A stretch of DNA of 64,000 nt, from assembly GCF_025698545.1 (NCBI RefSeq), contig NC_068565.1, forward strand, positions 2,356,001 through 2,420,000, given 5' to 3'. Position numbers and translations under genes: made by a program. Positions 22,716 through 33,671 of the stretch are shown one piece after another; positions within the stretch are counted from its first letter, which is position 1, and each line of letters begins with the position of its first letter. The DNA comes from Gossypium raimondii (taxonomy: Eukaryota; Streptophyta; Magnoliopsida; Malvales; Malvaceae). The notes beneath the pieces were generated by a model. It was not told where the DNA came from, searched no databases, and saw nothing but the letters and a program-made list of their open reading frames with translations.

Positions 22716-23526
22716 TCAGTAGACACATTAAACAAGCTTAATAAGAAAATCAGACCTTGAACCAGAATCAAGTTTTCCCCAAAACAAAAGAACCCAATGA
22801 TCATACAGCCATGGATAAACAAAAAAGAAAAGCAAAGAAACCCTTAACTTTTTTCTTTTCAAATGATAAACTAATATCAAAATCAAATTTCCAACATATA
22901 CTCTTTACATTTAACAAATCATCACACATACAGAACCAGATACCGAATTCCAGGCATCATTCAACAGAATCAATCAATATTAAATGCCACTAAACCCAAT
23001 TCAAAAAAGGAGCAAAATCTAACACAACAAACCTCGTTGAGCAATGGGTTTGTGGCAAAGTTCACGAATCTGGGTGTTCTACAAAGAAGAAAGGCTTAAA
23101 CCCCATGGGAAGTACATTAAAAAAGGCTAGAAAAAAACAGGGCGCTGCTGTATTTTCAGAAATGGGTTTTGGGGGTATTGAATGATAAAAAGGAATATCC
23201 GAATATAAGGGGAGTTTGTTTAGAGGTAGGTGATGAAGAAAGACATTATGAAACTGGAATTGAAGCTGCTTAAAAACAACAATCAGAATAGGTAGCTTTT
23301 TCTCTCTTTTGCTGTTTCTTTCTTCAATTGTATCTATACATATATATAGAAATATTTCTATTTCTTTGTTGGTCTTGAAAGCGACATAGTATCTGAAATT
23401 TAACACAGAATAGTTATATAAATTAACAATTAAAAAAACTGTAGTTTTTATCAGTCAAATAAAAACTTGAACTTTTGAAATAAAGAAGAAGAACAAAGAG
23501 TAAGATATTTTAGTAATTAATTTTAG

Positions 23527-23874
23527 GTTAAAATATGCATTAAGCCCTTATACTTTTTGAAAATGTAAAATTTAGATCCTATATTTTATTTTCAAGAATT
23601 TAGTCACTCTACTTTTTAGTTTTTCAAAATTTAAGTCCAATTATTGACACAATTTTTTTGTTAAATTTAGGTTTATTACAAGTCATTTTTTAATTATATG
23701 ACTATTAAGTGAGTTTTATTTTAAAATATCACATCAATAAATTTAATAAAAACATTTTAATAGTGTTAATAGCTAGACTGAATTTTATAAATTAAAAATA
23801 AAAGGACTAAATTCTTATAAATAAAAGCACTAAGATTAAATTCCAAATTTTCAAAAAATATATATAACCTTTGA
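23527..23874. repeat. MITE-like repeat with long imperfect terminal inverted repeats
   Basis: The left end (TTAAGCCCTTATACTTTTTGAAAATG, ...TTTAGTCACTCTACTTTT) is mirrored at the right end (AAAAGGACTAAATTC..., TTTTCAAAAAATATATATAACC). Noncoding and AT-rich. Similar 'TTTAGTCC' repeats recur at 26720-26870, 54658-55094 and 63270-63450. Confidence 0.5.
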
Positions 23875-24720
23875 AGGGATGAGAATTATCTAAGTATTTG
23901 ATAAGAATTCTTATCACTCTTTTAAATAAGTGTTCACAGTTCAGTAATTAACTTCAAAAAGTTATGAAATGATCATTAAATTATTTAAAAAAATTTATTT
24001 AAATCACTGGGCTGTTAAAATCGTTATTGTATGACTTTCTTTGTTCGCATCGTCTATAGCAATCGAAAGTTTTCATTTCCCTCCTTTTCTATAATTCAAT
24101 TTTTTTCACGAATCTGCGAACCAAAGTTTAAACAACTTTTGTCTTTGATCTTTGACACTGACCGTCAAATTGACTTGGATCTAAAATATATTCTACTCAT
24201 TGATAGGTACTGATCCATCGTACAGATCATTGAATCCTCGTTTTAAGCTTGTTAACTTGACTTTTAAAAAACCAACTTAATAATCAAATTATTTAAATAA
24301 TCAAATTACTTAAATAAACACTCTCAAATAATTCAATAACTTAAATAAAATTTTAGAATAATTCTGTGAACATGTCTTTACTTTTTTTTTTTTAATTAAT
24401 AACTAAAATGAAAATTTATTAATGTGCTGCCCACAAGAAAGATGTTGAAACAAGACAAGAAATCGAAAATACATGATTAATGAGCTGTCTACCTCTTAAC
24501 AAACAACAAATTTTTGTGTTCAAAATCATAAATACATAGTCTAATGTCAATGAATTTTATGAGTTTATTTTTGGTGAAAAAATTCAACATTTTACCTACT
24601 TACCTATCTTTACTTTATTAAATGTGACGAATACTCCTGTCAGGCTCGAAGGTTGATGCGAAATTTAGAAAGATTTTTGTAGAAATATTAAATTCAAAAA
24701 GTAGATTTAAACAAAAAAAT
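23875..24720. other. Intergenic, AT-rich
   Basis: I see no gene or clear repeat boundary. An open frame at 24031-24213 has no recognisable protein character. Confidence 0.4.
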
Positions 24721-25107
24721 TAGATCTGTTTAAAATATAGGTCGAGCTCGGGTTTGAATATTCAAGGCCCAAGCTTAGCCCAACTCATTTTTAAGTTTAT
24801 AATACTTTATATTATGTTATCTTTATATATGATGTAATTTATAACACATTAAAAAAATAAATTTTATATTAAATTTATAACACTACTATAATGTAAACTT
24901 ATATTAAATATTAAAATAAAAATAATATAAAAATTTTAAAATAATATAAGTGGGTTTAAAATAGGCTTTGGTTAATCTTTTACAAATATGGGCAAGTTTG
25001 GGATAAAATTTTAAGCTCATATTTCGGGTCAGGCCAGAATCTATTAAACATAAAGCATATTAATATCATACTTAGACCCGACCTGTCCCAGCCCATGAAC
25101 ATCTCTA
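24721..25107. repeat. Diverged hAT-like MITE
   Basis: The body has paired arms AGGTCGAGCTCGGGTTTG...CAAGGCCCAAGCTTAGCCCA and GGGCAAGTTTGGGATAAAATTTTAAGCTCATATTTCGGGTC around an AT-rich middle. The right end is CCCATGAACATCTCTA, the reverse complement of the TAGAGATGTTCATGGG end seen in related copies (44878, 57066, 32604). The left end is degraded, so I could not confirm a target duplication. Confidence 0.5.
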
Positions 25108-25662
25108 ACTACGACACAATTCACACGAGATTATCGAAAGTCGTAAAAAACAATGAACCATATTCGAAAAAAAATTCTAAATTATATTCGATCGACACTC
25201 ACTCCACCAATATCTACATAAAATAAACCCAATATTCTTTTATTAAAACTCCAATCAAATAAGTAAATAATAAATTTTAAACGCGTGCAAATTTGTGGAA
25301 TGAAAAAATCAAAATTGAGGAAAATGATAAAATCACAATATTTTGTGTCGGTGCGGTTTTACCATAAATAATTTAAATCACGTGTTTTTTTTTACTTAAA
25401 AAAAATAGAAATCAAACTTCAGACGTTGTTGTTTTTTTATTTTTATTTTTATTTTTTAAAGTTATAATATTAATGGATTCATGCCCCCAAGATTTGTACC
25501 ACATATATGCGATGGGACCCAAATTTGGCATTAGGTCAAATCCACAAGACCAGATCAGAAATGGTACTCTACTATTATAGTCACCATATTTATTTGATAT
25601 TAAATTTAAAAGTACAAAATTATATTTTTTATCGGTACATAAATTATAAATTTATATATAAA

Positions 25663-25800
25663 AAGTTGATTGAGTCTTGGTTCGATTGGTATAAGTATTG
25701 TTGCTAATGTAAGAGGATATAAGTTTGACTATACTGAAACGCATTGTCTTCTTATTTATGGGTTGGAGAGGGATTATAGATAATTCTAGACATTATATTA
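25663..25800 (+). repeat. tRNA-like SINE family copy
   Basis: TTGAGTCTTGGTTCGATTGGTATAAGTATTG (A-box-like CTTGGTTCGATTGG at 25676-25689) is followed by a degraded B box (ATAAGTTTGACTA, about 25718-25730), then ACGCATTGTCTTCTTATTTATGGGTTGG and ATAATTCTAGACATTAT. The same order recurs at 55165-55300. Confidence 0.55.
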
Positions 25801-27090
25801 AAAAAAATTTTCAAGCCATGTTATCCGGGGCATCCTAATAGCCAAAGGAAAATACAAGGGGCAAACAGGGCCCCTATTTCCCAAAAAAATAAAAATTTAC
25901 AATTTTAACCTCTTATAAATTATCAAAGTGGTGGTAATGGAAGTAATAGCAGACGGACCTCTCAACAGAAGGTAACGGAGGCACCCCCACTCCGTGAGTC
26001 ATTCAAGGTAACATGGGGACAATATCTTCTATCGAGGAGTCCATCAACTCCTAAGTGAACGATGACTTCTCTCGAAGGAGAATCTAACCTCCCCTCAACA
26101 TAAATATTAACTCTATTAAAATTTAAAATATAATCCATCTAATAATAAAACAACTTACCAAACTCATCAGATGCAAACTCATAAATAGAAGAATATCACG
26201 CTGTATTGCACTCGAATCTACATCCTATACAATCGAGTTAAAACTCGATTTTTTTTCAAATTCATCCCACTAGGAAGGAAGTTGAAATGCTGCAATCTCC
26301 AAACATGTATGATATGCATATTATATTTAAATAATATTCTTATTTTTGGTGTTCTTTTCTTGTGGAATACTTCCTTTTGATTTTTCTTTAAGGAATATTT
26401 CCTTTATTTCATATCATAGAAATATAAATATACATAATTTCAGATTAGTTAGCCGCCAATTCCTAACAAATTGCATGATGAAGGTCCCCATTCCCACTAA
26501 CATTAAGCTAATTTAATATGATGATAAATCAATAAGCTGATTTGGAAGTTGAATGTCGACAACAAAAGCACTTCCAATGTCTCCATTTGATCACATTTTG
26601 GGGCTCTTTTAATGTTAAATAGAGAGATGTCTTAGATTCTTTTAATGAATCATGAGATGGGTAATCAGTATGTTTTTTTTTTTTTTGAAAGGGCATATTT
26701 ATTACTGTATTAATGCAAATTTATATAATTTTTAAAGGGTTAAATTATAAACTTTCTGTTTTTAAAGGGATCAAATATAAATTTTAAATTTTAAGAGGGA
26801 TCAAAATGAAATTTCGCTCTTAGATTGACATAAATTTTTGGTTTTTTTAAAGGGATTAAGGAAGTAAATTTTCATTTCGGGCCTACCCCTTAATGTCGTC
26901 CTTTGATAATATTAAATTTGTCCAGGCGTTAGGCGATCCATTTGATTCGGCAGGGTCGGCTAATGTTGGATGAAGCTTGAGAAAAGATTTTTAACTCCAA
27001 TTGGCTCGATCCAGCAAAAATTAATATTAAATAATTTCAAATATATATATTTAAATTTAATTATAAAATATATTAATAGTATTATATTAT
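25801..27090. other. Intergenic region
   Basis: A GC-richer patch at 25930-26110 (CTCAACAGAAGGTAACGGAGG...) has no frame I recognise. 26700-26870 is an 'agggattaaa'-type dispersed repeat. No gene seen. Confidence 0.35.
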
Positions 27091-27150
27091 ATGAGTATTG
27101 TTGCCAAGAATGTGGGTTCGAGTGCGTTAAAACGTATTATCCTCTTATTT
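27091..27150 (+). repeat. tRNA-like SINE family fragment with B box
   Basis: ATGAGTATTGTTGCCAAGAATGTGGGTTCGAGTGCGTTAAAACG carries a perfect B-box core GGTTCGAGT (27115-27123). It is followed by CGTATTATCCTCTTATTTA as in the family. The A-box part is missing; the sequence before it is AT-rich. Confidence 0.55.
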
Positions 27151-27950
27151 AATACCTACCGAACTCCGCCATTGACCTTATTATTTTTAACTAACCAAAA
27201 ACTCTCGAATCAAATTTAAATTTTTTTTCAAATCGAATTATGCCAACACATTTAAATAAATATCAAAAAGAGAATGACAGTAGGACACTTCACCGAATTA
27301 AAGGCTGAAATACTGAATCTAAACTACAAAAATATGAAGATAGCATTCGCTGCATTAAGAAATAGGGTTTATTGATAAATTGCCCCTCGACAATACTCCA
27401 ATTCTTAGATTAGTTCTTCAATTAGTTTTTCGTTAGGAGTGGTGAATAAACTATTAGTTTTATTTTTAATGAAATAAAGAAATAATATTTTGAAAAAAAA
27501 TCAACTTAATATATTTCAAGCGTTAAGTAGTTATCTATTTAATTATCATATTCTAATATTTTTTTGGTAAAAAATTATATTAAGGTCTTATTTGATAAAA
27601 TATGAGAAAAATTTAATGAACTAAAATTAATATTTTCATCATTTTAATTTTTAAATATATTTAATAACTCATGATGAAATTTATTAGATAGAAATTTTTC
27701 AGTAAAAAGTACGGGAAACGATAAATATATAGGAACCTACTTATCACTTAATAATTAATAAATAAATGTTGAAAATTTTCAATGGTTTATCAAACACACC
27801 TTAACGTCGAAAAATTAAGTATTAAATTTAAGTTATAAAATATGTTTGGTATATTTCTTCAAATTGAATACGGAATATGATTAGATTACTTGATAAATGT
27901 AACTTTTAAAATTTGAAAGGTAAAATGTTTAAACTTAAAGTAAATAAAAT
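27151..27950. other. Intergenic, AT-rich
   Basis: No gene or clear element recognised between the SINE fragment and the Copia LTR. Confidence 0.4.
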
Positions 27951-28336
27951 TGTTAGAATTGAGTGACTGAATCCTTGTTTAAATAAAATACAATGATAAA
28001 ATACAATAAAAGTAAAATCCATATAGAACTACACATCTTTTATTTTATTATATAATAAGGTTTTTAAACCTTATCAAACTTAATTTATTTGATATTGATT
28101 AGAATAAGGTGTTTCAATATTACTACACTCCTATTAGAATATGGTTTTATAAGCCTATAAATAGACATAGTCTACTCCTCTTGTATTCATTCGAATTCGG
28201 CATAGTGAATTTTCTTCATCTCTGCCAATGCTTTTTTTTCTCGAAAGGGTTTCCACGTAAAAACCTGTGGGTTCTTTATTTTTTCTTTCTCTTTTTTTTG
28301 CGATATATTGTCATTACCGACATTCTATTTTTAAAA
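27951..28336 (+). mobile_element. 5' LTR of a truncated Copia retrotransposon
   Basis: It starts TGTTAGAATTGAGTG. It contains the TATA element CCTATAAATAGAC (about 28155-28168), with CTCTTGTATTCATTC downstream. It ends just before a primer-binding site. The exact right boundary is uncertain (28322-28338) because the terminal CA is not clear. No second LTR exists in the window. Confidence 0.6.
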
Positions 28337-28338
28337 AC

Positions 28339-28350
28339 TGGTATCGGAGC
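28339..28350 (+). other. Primer-binding site of the Copia element
   Basis: TGGTATCGGAGC differs by one base from TGGTATCAGAGC, the usual plant Copia sequence complementary to the initiator methionine tRNA 3' end. Its place directly after the LTR and 29 bases before the gag ATG fits. Confidence 0.75.
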
Positions 28351-28378
28351 TTTCAGGTTGTTCATCTAAATCACGGTA

Positions 28379-31168
28379 ATGACATCTTTGAAGTATGAAA
28401 TTTCGCTGTTGGATGGCAACACCAGATTCGCATTGTGGCAGATAAAGATGCGGACAGTTATTGCATAGATGAACTTAGTGGAAGCCCTGCTAGGGGTAGA
28501 TAAGATGCTTTCGACATTGACGGAGGAAGAGAAGAAGCGCAATGATAGAAAGGCGTTAACGCAGTTGCATTTGCATTTGTCTAACGAAATTTTGTAGGAT
28601 GTGATGAAGGAGAAGACCGCCGCTGGATTATGGAAGAGGCTGGAATAAATATGTATGTTGAAAACTCTAACCAGCAAGCTGCATATGAAGCAGCGCCCTT
28701 ATGCTCATCGTTTGGAGGAAGGTGCGTCTGTGCACGAACACTTAATAGTGTTTAAAGAAATTCTATCAAACTTGGAGGCCATAGAGGTTCAGTATGATAA
28801 AGAAGATCTAGGGTTGATTCTAATTTGTTCGTTGCAACTGTCTTATTCAACCTTTAGAGACACAATTTTACGCGAGTCTCTCACAGTTGATGAGGTTTAT
28901 GATTCTTTAACCTCGTATGATAAGATGAAACATCTTGTGGTTAAAACCGACTCTCAGGGGGAATGTCTCATTGTTCGTGGGAGACAATATTTGAATGCTG
29001 ATGAAGATCGTGGAAGGACATAGGAAAGGAATAATCGCGGTAAATCTAAGGGTAGATCGAAATCTTCAAACAGAGGTAAAACTTTTAACTTCTGCAAGAA
29101 AAAAGAACACATTAAATCTGAGCGTTATAAGCTACGGAACAATATCAAAATGGAGGTTGCGAATCAAAATGGAAAACAACCAGAAATTTTCAGTGAAGCT
29201 GATGTTGTAAAAGACTACAGCGATGTTGAACTTCTAGTCGCTTCTGTCAACAATTCTAAAGTGAGTGAGTGGTGGATCATTGATTCAGCCTGCACCTTCT
29301 ACATGAGCTCCAATCGAGATTGGTTTACAACTTATGAAACAGTGTCTGAAGGTGTTGTCTTGATGGGAAATAATGCTTCGTGTAAAATCGCAGGTGTTGG
29401 AACAATTAAAGTTAAGATGTTCGATGGAGTTGTCATAACACTTAGTGACGTACAACATGTTCTAGAATTGAAGAGAAATTTAATTTCGTTTAATAGTCTT
29501 GATTCAAAAGGGTACAAATACACAGCTAGAAGTGGGGTTTTGAAGATTTTCAAAGGCTCCCTTGTTGTGATGAAAGGGCAGAGAAAGACTGTCAAGTTAT
29601 ATGTTCTACATGGTTCTACTAATACTGGTGATGCAACTGTCGTTTCATCTTCATTGTCAGATGATAATATTACTAAATTTTGGCATATGCGCCTAGGGTG
29701 TATGAGTGAGAATAGCATGGCAGAGTTGAGTAAAAGAGGACTTCTTGATTGTAAAGGAATTTGCAAACTGAAGTTATGTGAGCACTGTATTTTTGAAAAG
29801 CAAAAGAGAGTTTGATTTACCAGATGAATCCATAACACGGAGGGAATGTTGGAGTATACTCATTCTGATCTGTGGAGGCCATCCAGAGTGCCTTCGAGAG
29901 GTGGAGCTAGTTATATACTAACTTTTATTGATGATTTTTCCAAAAAAATTTGGGCGTTCTTCATGAAGTAGAAAAGCGATGTATTTTTCGCATTTAAGTC
30001 TTGGAAAACTATGATTGGAAAACAGACGGGAGAACAAATAAAATACCTTCACACAGACAATGGCTTAGAGTTTTATTCTGATGAGTTTAATAAATTGTTC
30101 AAGTCAGAAGGGATCGTGAGACACTGACAGTTCGTCATACTCCATAGTAAAACGGCGTTGCAGAATGAATGAACAGAACAATCATGGAGAATGTTCGATG
30201 CATGTTATCAAATGCCAACTTACCAAAGTAGTTTTGGGCCAAAGCAGCCTCTATTGCATTTTTTTGATCAACCAGTCTCTAACTGTTGCCATTGAGAAAA
30301 AGACTCTGGTAATCCTGCTGACTATTCTGATTTAAAGATCTTTGGGTGTCCTGAGTATGCTCACGTTGATAATAGAAAATTGGAATCGAGATCCATTAAA
30401 TGTGTTTTTCTTAGTTATAAAGTTGGTGTAAAAATGTATAAGTTATGGTATCCTGAAAATAGAAAAGTCATGATTAGCAGAGATGTTTTTGATGAAACTG
30501 TTATGCTACCTAACTTATCTTTTAAAGACTCTTCTAATAAAGAAAATCAAAAGTAGATGGAGTATCAAATTAATCGATAATCTACAACAGAGTCGACGCC
30601 TCAGGCCAATACAAAAATTCAGAAAAGAGTTGCTTCTTCACCACAATACTTTATTGCCAAAAACAGAACTAAAAGAGAAATTAAACCTCCAAAGAAATAT
30701 GCCGAGGCTGATCTAATTGCTTATGCTTTAAATGTGGCTGGAGATATAGATGCAAACCAAGAGTCATCTAATTATTCTAAGGCAGTTAGCTATGAAGACT
30801 TAGAAAATTAGATATTTGCTATGCAAGAGAAGATGGAATCACTCCACAAAAACAAAACATGGGACCTTGTGAAACTTCCTAAAAGTAAAAAGGTTTTTTG
30901 TTGTAAATAGGTGTTTAAAAAGAAAGAAGGGACTTTAGGAGTTGAAGAACCTAGATATAAACTAAGGCTTGTTGCAAGGGTTATAGTCAAATTCCAATAG
31001 TAGACTATACAAATGTGTTCTCCCCAGTTGTGAAGCATAGTTCAATTCGAGCTTTGCTTGGTACTGTGGCCATGCATGATTTGGAGCTTGAGCAGTTAGA
31101 CGTAAAAACTACATTTTTGCATGGAGAACTTGAGGATGATATTTACATGCAACAACCAGAGGGTTTTA
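28379..31168 (+). pseudogene. Decayed Copia (Ty1-like) gag-pol, 3' truncated
   Basis: Starting at ATG 28379, blocks appear in the expected Copia order. Gag runs to about 29090, with stops at CATAGATG (28467) and TTTGTAGG (28596). A degraded CCHC knuckle (NFCKKKEHIKSERYKL) follows. Protease has WWIIDSACTFYM, with DSA in place of DSG. GAG-pre-integrase has FWHMRLGCMSENSMAEL. Integrase has SYILTFIDDFSKK and YLHTDNGLEF, with several stops. The start of reverse transcriptase has KTTFLHGELEDDIYMQQPEGF-like text ending at 31168. The catalytic end of RT, RNase H, polypurine tract and 3' LTR are missing. It cannot move by itself. Confidence 0.88.
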
Positions 31169-32603
31169 ATATAATGTTTTTATATTAAAAATAATATTTA
31201 TCAAATAAATTATCTTTAATATTATATAATATAATAGTATGATTCAATAAATTAATTTTATATGTTTTTTTTTCACGTACAAATTTTATAGAAATCCTTC
31301 TAATACTTGTAGGGTTAACTGTACTAAACATTCTTAAACTATTGTGCATATTTTATATTGGTTTATAAATTTTAAAATTTTATAATGAAGTCCTCAAAGT
31401 TAGGGGTAAGTAACCTGTTAAGTTGGTTAGTTCGGTCAATTTTTATACTCAAACTAATTTTACTGACCAACAGGCTACTATAACCAAACTGATTGACCTT
31501 CTTGGTCTTAACCGACTTAACATTGATCAGTCCGGTTATTTAAGAAATTTATTTAAATGATTAAAAAATACTTATTATGTATTATACAAATTTATTATAT
31601 ATTAAAATCATTATTTATTATATGTTATACATATATTTAAAATAAATTTAAACAATTTATATTAAATCAATATTTTAATAATTGATATGTTGAAAAGTTA
31701 TGAATATCACATATATAATAAGAATAATTACGTGTTGTCATTTACTATCATAAAATGTTAACAATATGTGTAGATACTTTAGTAACTAATTTCTAATTAA
31801 TGATGGGTGATTAAAATTAATATTAATGTGCAAAAGTTATATATTAGAGTTATTATCCTTAAATTACAAATAAATAACTTTTCCGACATCCCATATTCGA
31901 AAAGAGAGAGCATCGTTTTTAAAATACTTCTTTGTTCATTTAGAATTTTAAAACCACAAGTTTTCAAAATATCGAGATATCAATAGATTTAGGTATGCTA
32001 CGCATTTAATTTTGTTCTTAACTTATTTTTAATGATTTGACGTTACAAACCCTTATTTATGATTTTAAGTTTTATATAAGATTTTTTATTCTACCATGAT
32101 AATTGACTAAGAAAACCAACTTAACTGAGACCTTAACTAAATTAATAAAAATTTTGAATTACTTAAAATTTACTTAATCGATTAAATAATAATTAAATAT
32201 TATTTTAATTTAATTATCATCTAAATAATAGTAAAATTAAGATTTATCATATTAAATTAATTATCATTTAATTAAATTTAATTAATATTCAAAGTAATTA
32301 ATTACATTAAAAATTGAATGTTGATCATAAATAATAACGAGGATGATAGATATCGAAGATGATAGATTTAAAAAAGATCAAGATAAATTCTACTACAAGA
32401 TAGACACACGAAACATTTATTTATAACTTAATCACATTATTATTTAATACATCAATTTATATAAATTAAGTAATTAGACTAAATCTCAAATTTTGTAAAA
32501 GTACGAGGAGTAGCGACGTATTTTAACCAAAAATTTAAGAGAGCTTTCTTACCCTTCTACGTTAGATCTGTGTTGGGCTTTTTTTTCTTTACTATGTTAG
32601 ATC
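31169..32603. other. Intergenic, very AT-rich
   Basis: This follows the Copia break. A noncoding repeat with 'GGTCAATTTT...TTGACCTTCTTGGTC' lies at about 31400-31560. The rest is AT-rich with no frame of interest. Confidence 0.4.
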
Positions 32604-32800
32604 TAGAGGTGTTCATGATCCGATTGGTCTTCCCAACTTAATCTATTTTATTTTTATGAAATTAAAAATATAAAATATAGTAATATTTATATAAATTTAT
32701 TATTATTTAAATAATGAAACATGCTATTTAGGTAGGTCAAGCCCGAGTATGAAAATCTCTTTTAGAAGCTTGTCTCAACCCAACCCGACCTACATATGTA
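32604..32800. repeat. Partial hAT-like MITE
   Basis: It begins TAGAGGTGTTCATGATCCG, the terminal repeat of the family at 44878. Later text (GGTAGGTCAAGCCCGAGTATGAAAATCTC, CCCAACCCGACCTAC) follows the family layout. The right terminal repeat is not found, so it is truncated. Confidence 0.5.
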
Positions 32801-33089
32801 ATAACTATACACATGTTTTAAAGAGGGTCCATGTAAGAATTAAACCATCCTTTTAACCTCTAAGTTAAAGATTCGTCTACTTATATCTCAAGGACTCAAC
32901 TGCAAAACATTTCTAAACTCAAGGACCAAATTAAAATTCAATCCATAATTTAACCACATCCAATGAAATTAACCCAATACATGTAACTAAGCATTATTTT
33001 AAAGTGTATATTTTAGTATTAAGATAATAGTCACACAGTAAACCGTAATACTGTAATGGAATAGAAATTTACTAATAAAAATCGTACTC

Positions 33090-33671
33090 TCTGTGTGTTT
33101 TGCCAAAAGGGTTATCTCCGTCTCCATCTGAATCTCTGATCTGCCAAAATTTTCCCCAGATTTGCAGTCGGTTCATCTTCCTGTAATTATCTCTTCTCAT
33201 TTTTTCCCTTAAATTTTAATAATCGTAATTAATATACGTATATTTCTACGTAGTTAAATCAGTGATTAATTCATCGGAACCGGATCTCTGCCTCTCGTTC
33301 CCCCATTTTGATTTCCTTTTTTTTTTCTGATTTTTTTCGTTAAATTAGGTGAGCTTTCGTTCTCAATTTTATGATCTATCTACATTCTTTGTTTAATTGA
33401 TTATGAAGTTTTTGCTATTTTTAACGAAGATTTGTCATTTTCAGGTGTAATAATCAGTGCGGAAGACGTTTTCAAAAGAAGATAATTGAAGTGTTTTCTC
33501 ATTAGGGAAGCAAGTTTACTGGTAAGAACTATTTCTATTTCTGGTTTCCCGTCGGAGAAAGGAAAAATGTTTTATTTTTGTTGTTTTTGTTATTTATTTA
33601 TTTATTTATTTGTATTATTTTTTGGTTAATAGCATTCTGCGTTCGGATATTTGGTTCAAAGGAAAGGAAAA
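33090..33671 (+). promoter_or_regulatory. 5' leader of the translocator gene with two leader introns
   Basis: A pyrimidine-rich leader starts near 33100. A likely donor (TTAG|GTGAGC, about 33349) pairs with an acceptor TTTTCAG (about 33444). A second donor (ACTG|GTAAGA at 33521) pairs with an acceptor TTAATAG just before CATTCTGCG at about 33632. The start codon at 33672 follows 40 bases later. Leader introns are inferred from splice signals only. Confidence 0.45.

Larger units (their letters stand above)
22015..23345 (-). promoter_or_regulatory. 5' leader, leader intron and promoter of the kinase gene
   Basis: A noncoding exon (about 23340-23033) ends AACGAG|GTTTGT. A leader intron of about 1 kb runs to an acceptor at 22016 (GTTAG) or 22011 (GCAG). 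The exon carries two short upstream ORFs: 23246-23220 (8 codons) and 23117-23079 (13 codons). A TATATATGTATAGATA run near 23335-23350 is the likely TATA region. The intron houses the two SINE-like units listed separately. The exact transcription start is not determined. Confidence 0.55.

Noticed and set aside
23062-23406. Minus-strand 114-codon open frame upstream of the kinase
   Set aside because: It overlaps the leader exon and promoter of the kinase and crosses the TATA region; no protein character.
29332-29838. 168-codon antisense open frame in the Copia element
   Set aside because: Shadow of the gag-pre-integrase/protease frame on the other strand.
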